Source of the DNA: Flavobacterium cupriresistens
GTDB taxonomy: Bacteria > Bacteroidota > Bacteroidia > Flavobacteriales > Flavobacteriaceae
NCBI RefSeq assembly: GCF_020911925.1
Contig: NZ_CP087134.1
Span: forward strand, 2,852,001-2,916,000
Direction: 5' to 3'
DNA: 64,000 nucleotides
In this document: positions 62,884-64,000 of the stretch, piece by piece
Numbering within the stretch: position 1 is the stretch's first letter
Layout of the letters: each line of letters begins with the position of its first letter
Position numbers and translations under genes: made by a program
The notes under the pieces: model-generated
What the model was told of the DNA's origin: nothing
Seen by the model: only the letters and a program-made list of their open reading frames with translations
The model's database searches: none

Positions 62884-63765
62884 ATGCACAACAATTTAGT
62901 TATTCTTGCCGGAGGAGCTTCTTCCCGCATGAAAAAAGAAGCGATTACCACTAATTTATCGCCGGAAGAAATAGCACAGGCAAACGAAAGAAGTAAAGGT
63001 TTAATCGGAGTAGGAGCCAGTGGAAGACCGCTGTTGGATTATCTTTTGTTGAATGCAAAAAAAGCAGGGTACCAAAATATTTACATTATTATTGGAGAAC
63101 AGGGAGGTTTGTTTAAAGAGTTTTACGGAAGTGAAATGAAGAACAATGATTTTCATGGACTCAACATCTCATTCGCTGTACAGTATATTCCGGAAGGAAG
63201 AGAAAAACCGTTTGGTACTGCTGATGCTTTGTTTCAGGCTGTTGAGCAATATCCGGAACTAAATACACAACAGTATTCCGTTTGTAACAGTGATAACCTG
63301 TATTCAGCTGCCGCTTTATTGGCACTTCGTGAAACCGAAAGTCCAAATGCTTTTATTAGTTACGATCGTGATGCTTTGGCGTTTCCAATAGAACGAATTT
63401 CACGTTTTGCGATCGCCAAACTGGATAAAAACAATCAATTGTTGGATATTTTAGAAAAACCTACGGCTGATGTTTTAGAAGAATATAAAGATATTGACGG
63501 GAAAATCAGAGTGAGCATGAATGCTTTTAAATTTAATGGTGCAACCTTATATACGCATCTTAAAAACTGTCCGGTTCATCCCGAAAGAGACGAGAAAGAA
63601 TTGCCAACGGTACTTTTGAACTCTGTTAAAGAAAACCCCGGTACAACAATTGGTATCGCATTTTCTGAGCATGTACCTGATTTAACTGCAAAAGAAGATA
63701 TTGCAGATGTAAAGGAATACCTTCAGAAATATTACCCTGACCTAAATTGGGAAACAAAAAATTAA
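62884..63765 (+). CDS. Sugar-1-phosphate nucleotidyltransferase-like protein
   Basis: A 293-residue protein of the NTP-transferase fold. The N-terminal VILAGGASSRMKK is the nucleotide-binding loop. GREKPFGTADALFQAV and VCNSDNLYS (with the metal-binding Asp) follow; the C-terminal tail contains PTVLLNSVKENPGTTI. It resembles uridylyltransferases of the GalU/RmlA superfamily. It is separated from the kinase by 9 bases and would activate the kinase product to an NDP-sugar. An insert of about 25 residues (ITTNLSPEEIAQANERSKG) after the loop is unusual. Activity is inferred. Confidence 0.8.
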   Translation: MHNNLVILAGGASSRMKKEAITTNLSPEEIAQANERSKGLIGVGASGRPLLDYLLLNAKKAGYQNIYIIIGEQGGLFKEFYGSEMKNNDFHGLNISFAVQYIPEGREKPFGTADALFQAVEQYPELNTQQYSVCNSDNLYSAAALLALRETESPNAFISYDRDALAFPIERISRFAIAKLDKNNQLLDILEKPTADVLEEYKDIDGKIRVSMNAFKFNGATLYTHLKNCPVHPERDEKELPTVLLNSVKENPGTTIGIAFSEHVPDLTAKEDIADVKEYLQKYYPDLNWETKN

Positions 63766-63810
63766 CAAAATTTTCATATCTGAATTAGGAATAAGACCAA
63801 CTTATTGTAT

Positions 63811-63840
63811 TACTTTTGTTTTGCAAAAAAAATGCAAAAC
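63811..63840 (+). promoter_or_regulatory. -7 element and palindrome before the last gene
   Basis: TACTTTTG (63811-63818) fits TAnnTTTG. It touches the palindrome GTTTTGCA...TGCAAAAC (63818-63840), which could be an operator. No TGTGCTCGA-type site is present here. Confidence 0.35.
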
Positions 63841-63929
63841 ATTTGCGTAAAAACCGCAATAAGTAATTTAGTGTTGATTCTACTTTAGATTTGAAATCAA
63901 AATCTTTTTAACAATCAACCAAAAATAGT

Positions 63930-64000
63930 ATGTCAAACATTGAAAATGCAGTCCGTTTAGAGAGAGGGAATCCGGTTATTCCGATGGTTATTTTAACCTT
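63930..64000 (+). CDS. Start of a gene, probable sugar MFS transporter (incomplete)
   Basis: Only 24 residues lie in the window (MSNIENAVRLERGNPVIPM, then VILTL...). The last residues are a hydrophobic start of a membrane segment. The place after a kinase and nucleotidyltransferase suggests a sugar/proton symporter of the FucP/GluP type. This is guessed mainly from context. Confidence 0.4.
   Translation, partial: MSNIENAVRLERGNPVIPMVILT

Noticed and set aside
63818..63840. Operator of the LacI regulon before the last gene
   Set aside because: The palindrome GTTTTGCA...TGCAAAAC does not share the TGTGCTCGA half-site, so it is not counted in the regulon.
1..64000. tRNA or rRNA genes
   Set aside because: No cloverleaf-like GTTCGAATC-type arm with matching acceptor stem, and no rRNA sequence, was noticed.

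Overview
The window looks like a chromosomal segment of a Flavobacterium-type Bacteroidota. The DNA is AT-rich. Promoter-like elements fit the Bacteroidetes TTG / TAnnTTTG pattern, and exported proteins carry Bacteroidetes-style signal peptides. The window encodes GldI of the gliding machinery, two SusC/SusD pairs, GH92 and GH109 enzymes and a curli operon. All identifications come from reading the sequence; no database search was run.

Layout. (1) 0.3-6.0 kb, + strand: a curli-type amyloid operon encoding a major curlin, a CsgB-like minor curlin, a CsgE split in two by an A10 homopolymer, CsgF, CsgG with an extra C-terminal barrel-like domain, and a TolB-propeller lipoprotein. (2) 6-15.7 kb: purM, a small unknown protein, a GNAT acetyltransferase, a GH92 mannosidase, an M61 peptidase, a TIGR03643-like protein and a sterol-desaturase-family protein. 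(3) 16-31.5 kb: mostly housekeeping and stress genes: GlsB-like, AqpZ, DoxX, EamA, an nrnA-gldI-PPIase-PPIase operon, a CLC transporter that looks like the fluoride-type subclass, RidA, CbpM/CbpA, guaA, and a LysM/receptor-like protein coupled to OsmC. (4) 31.5-32 kb: a decayed fragment that looks like the tail of an XRE-type regulator. (5) 32-63.8 kb: a glycan utilisation region. PUL-1 is susC1-susD1-DUF3472-GH109, with a divergent CBM9-like gene. PUL-2 is susC2-susD2-ASST-like-dihaem cytochrome-GH123/DUF6067-like, followed by DUF5107/TPR and an M1 aminopeptidase. A LacI-family regulator follows, divergent from a GHMP sugar kinase, a sugar-phosphate nucleotidyltransferase and the start of a probable transporter.

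Main finding. Upstream of susC1, susC2 and the kinase operon there is the same module: a pair of 14-bp near-palindromes (TGTGCTCGAACACA type, centre TCGA) spaced 22-23 bp, then 15-16 bp, then a TTG-N20-TA(G/A)TTTCG promoter. The lacI gene sits beside the third copy. This reads as a single LacI-family regulon joining two outer-membrane uptake systems to a kinase/nucleotidyltransferase salvage branch. GH109, a GH123-like enzyme and a GHMP kinase suggest, without proving, a GalNAc- or galactose-containing glycan.

Repeats are abundant between genes: a 1.4-kb array of ~355-bp units (59.08-60.46 kb) enclosed by 15-bp inverted repeats, a related solo end at 7.6 kb, two further tandem arrays at 46.8-47.7 kb, and several hairpin elements. 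No tRNA, rRNA, CRISPR array or insertion-sequence transposase was seen.
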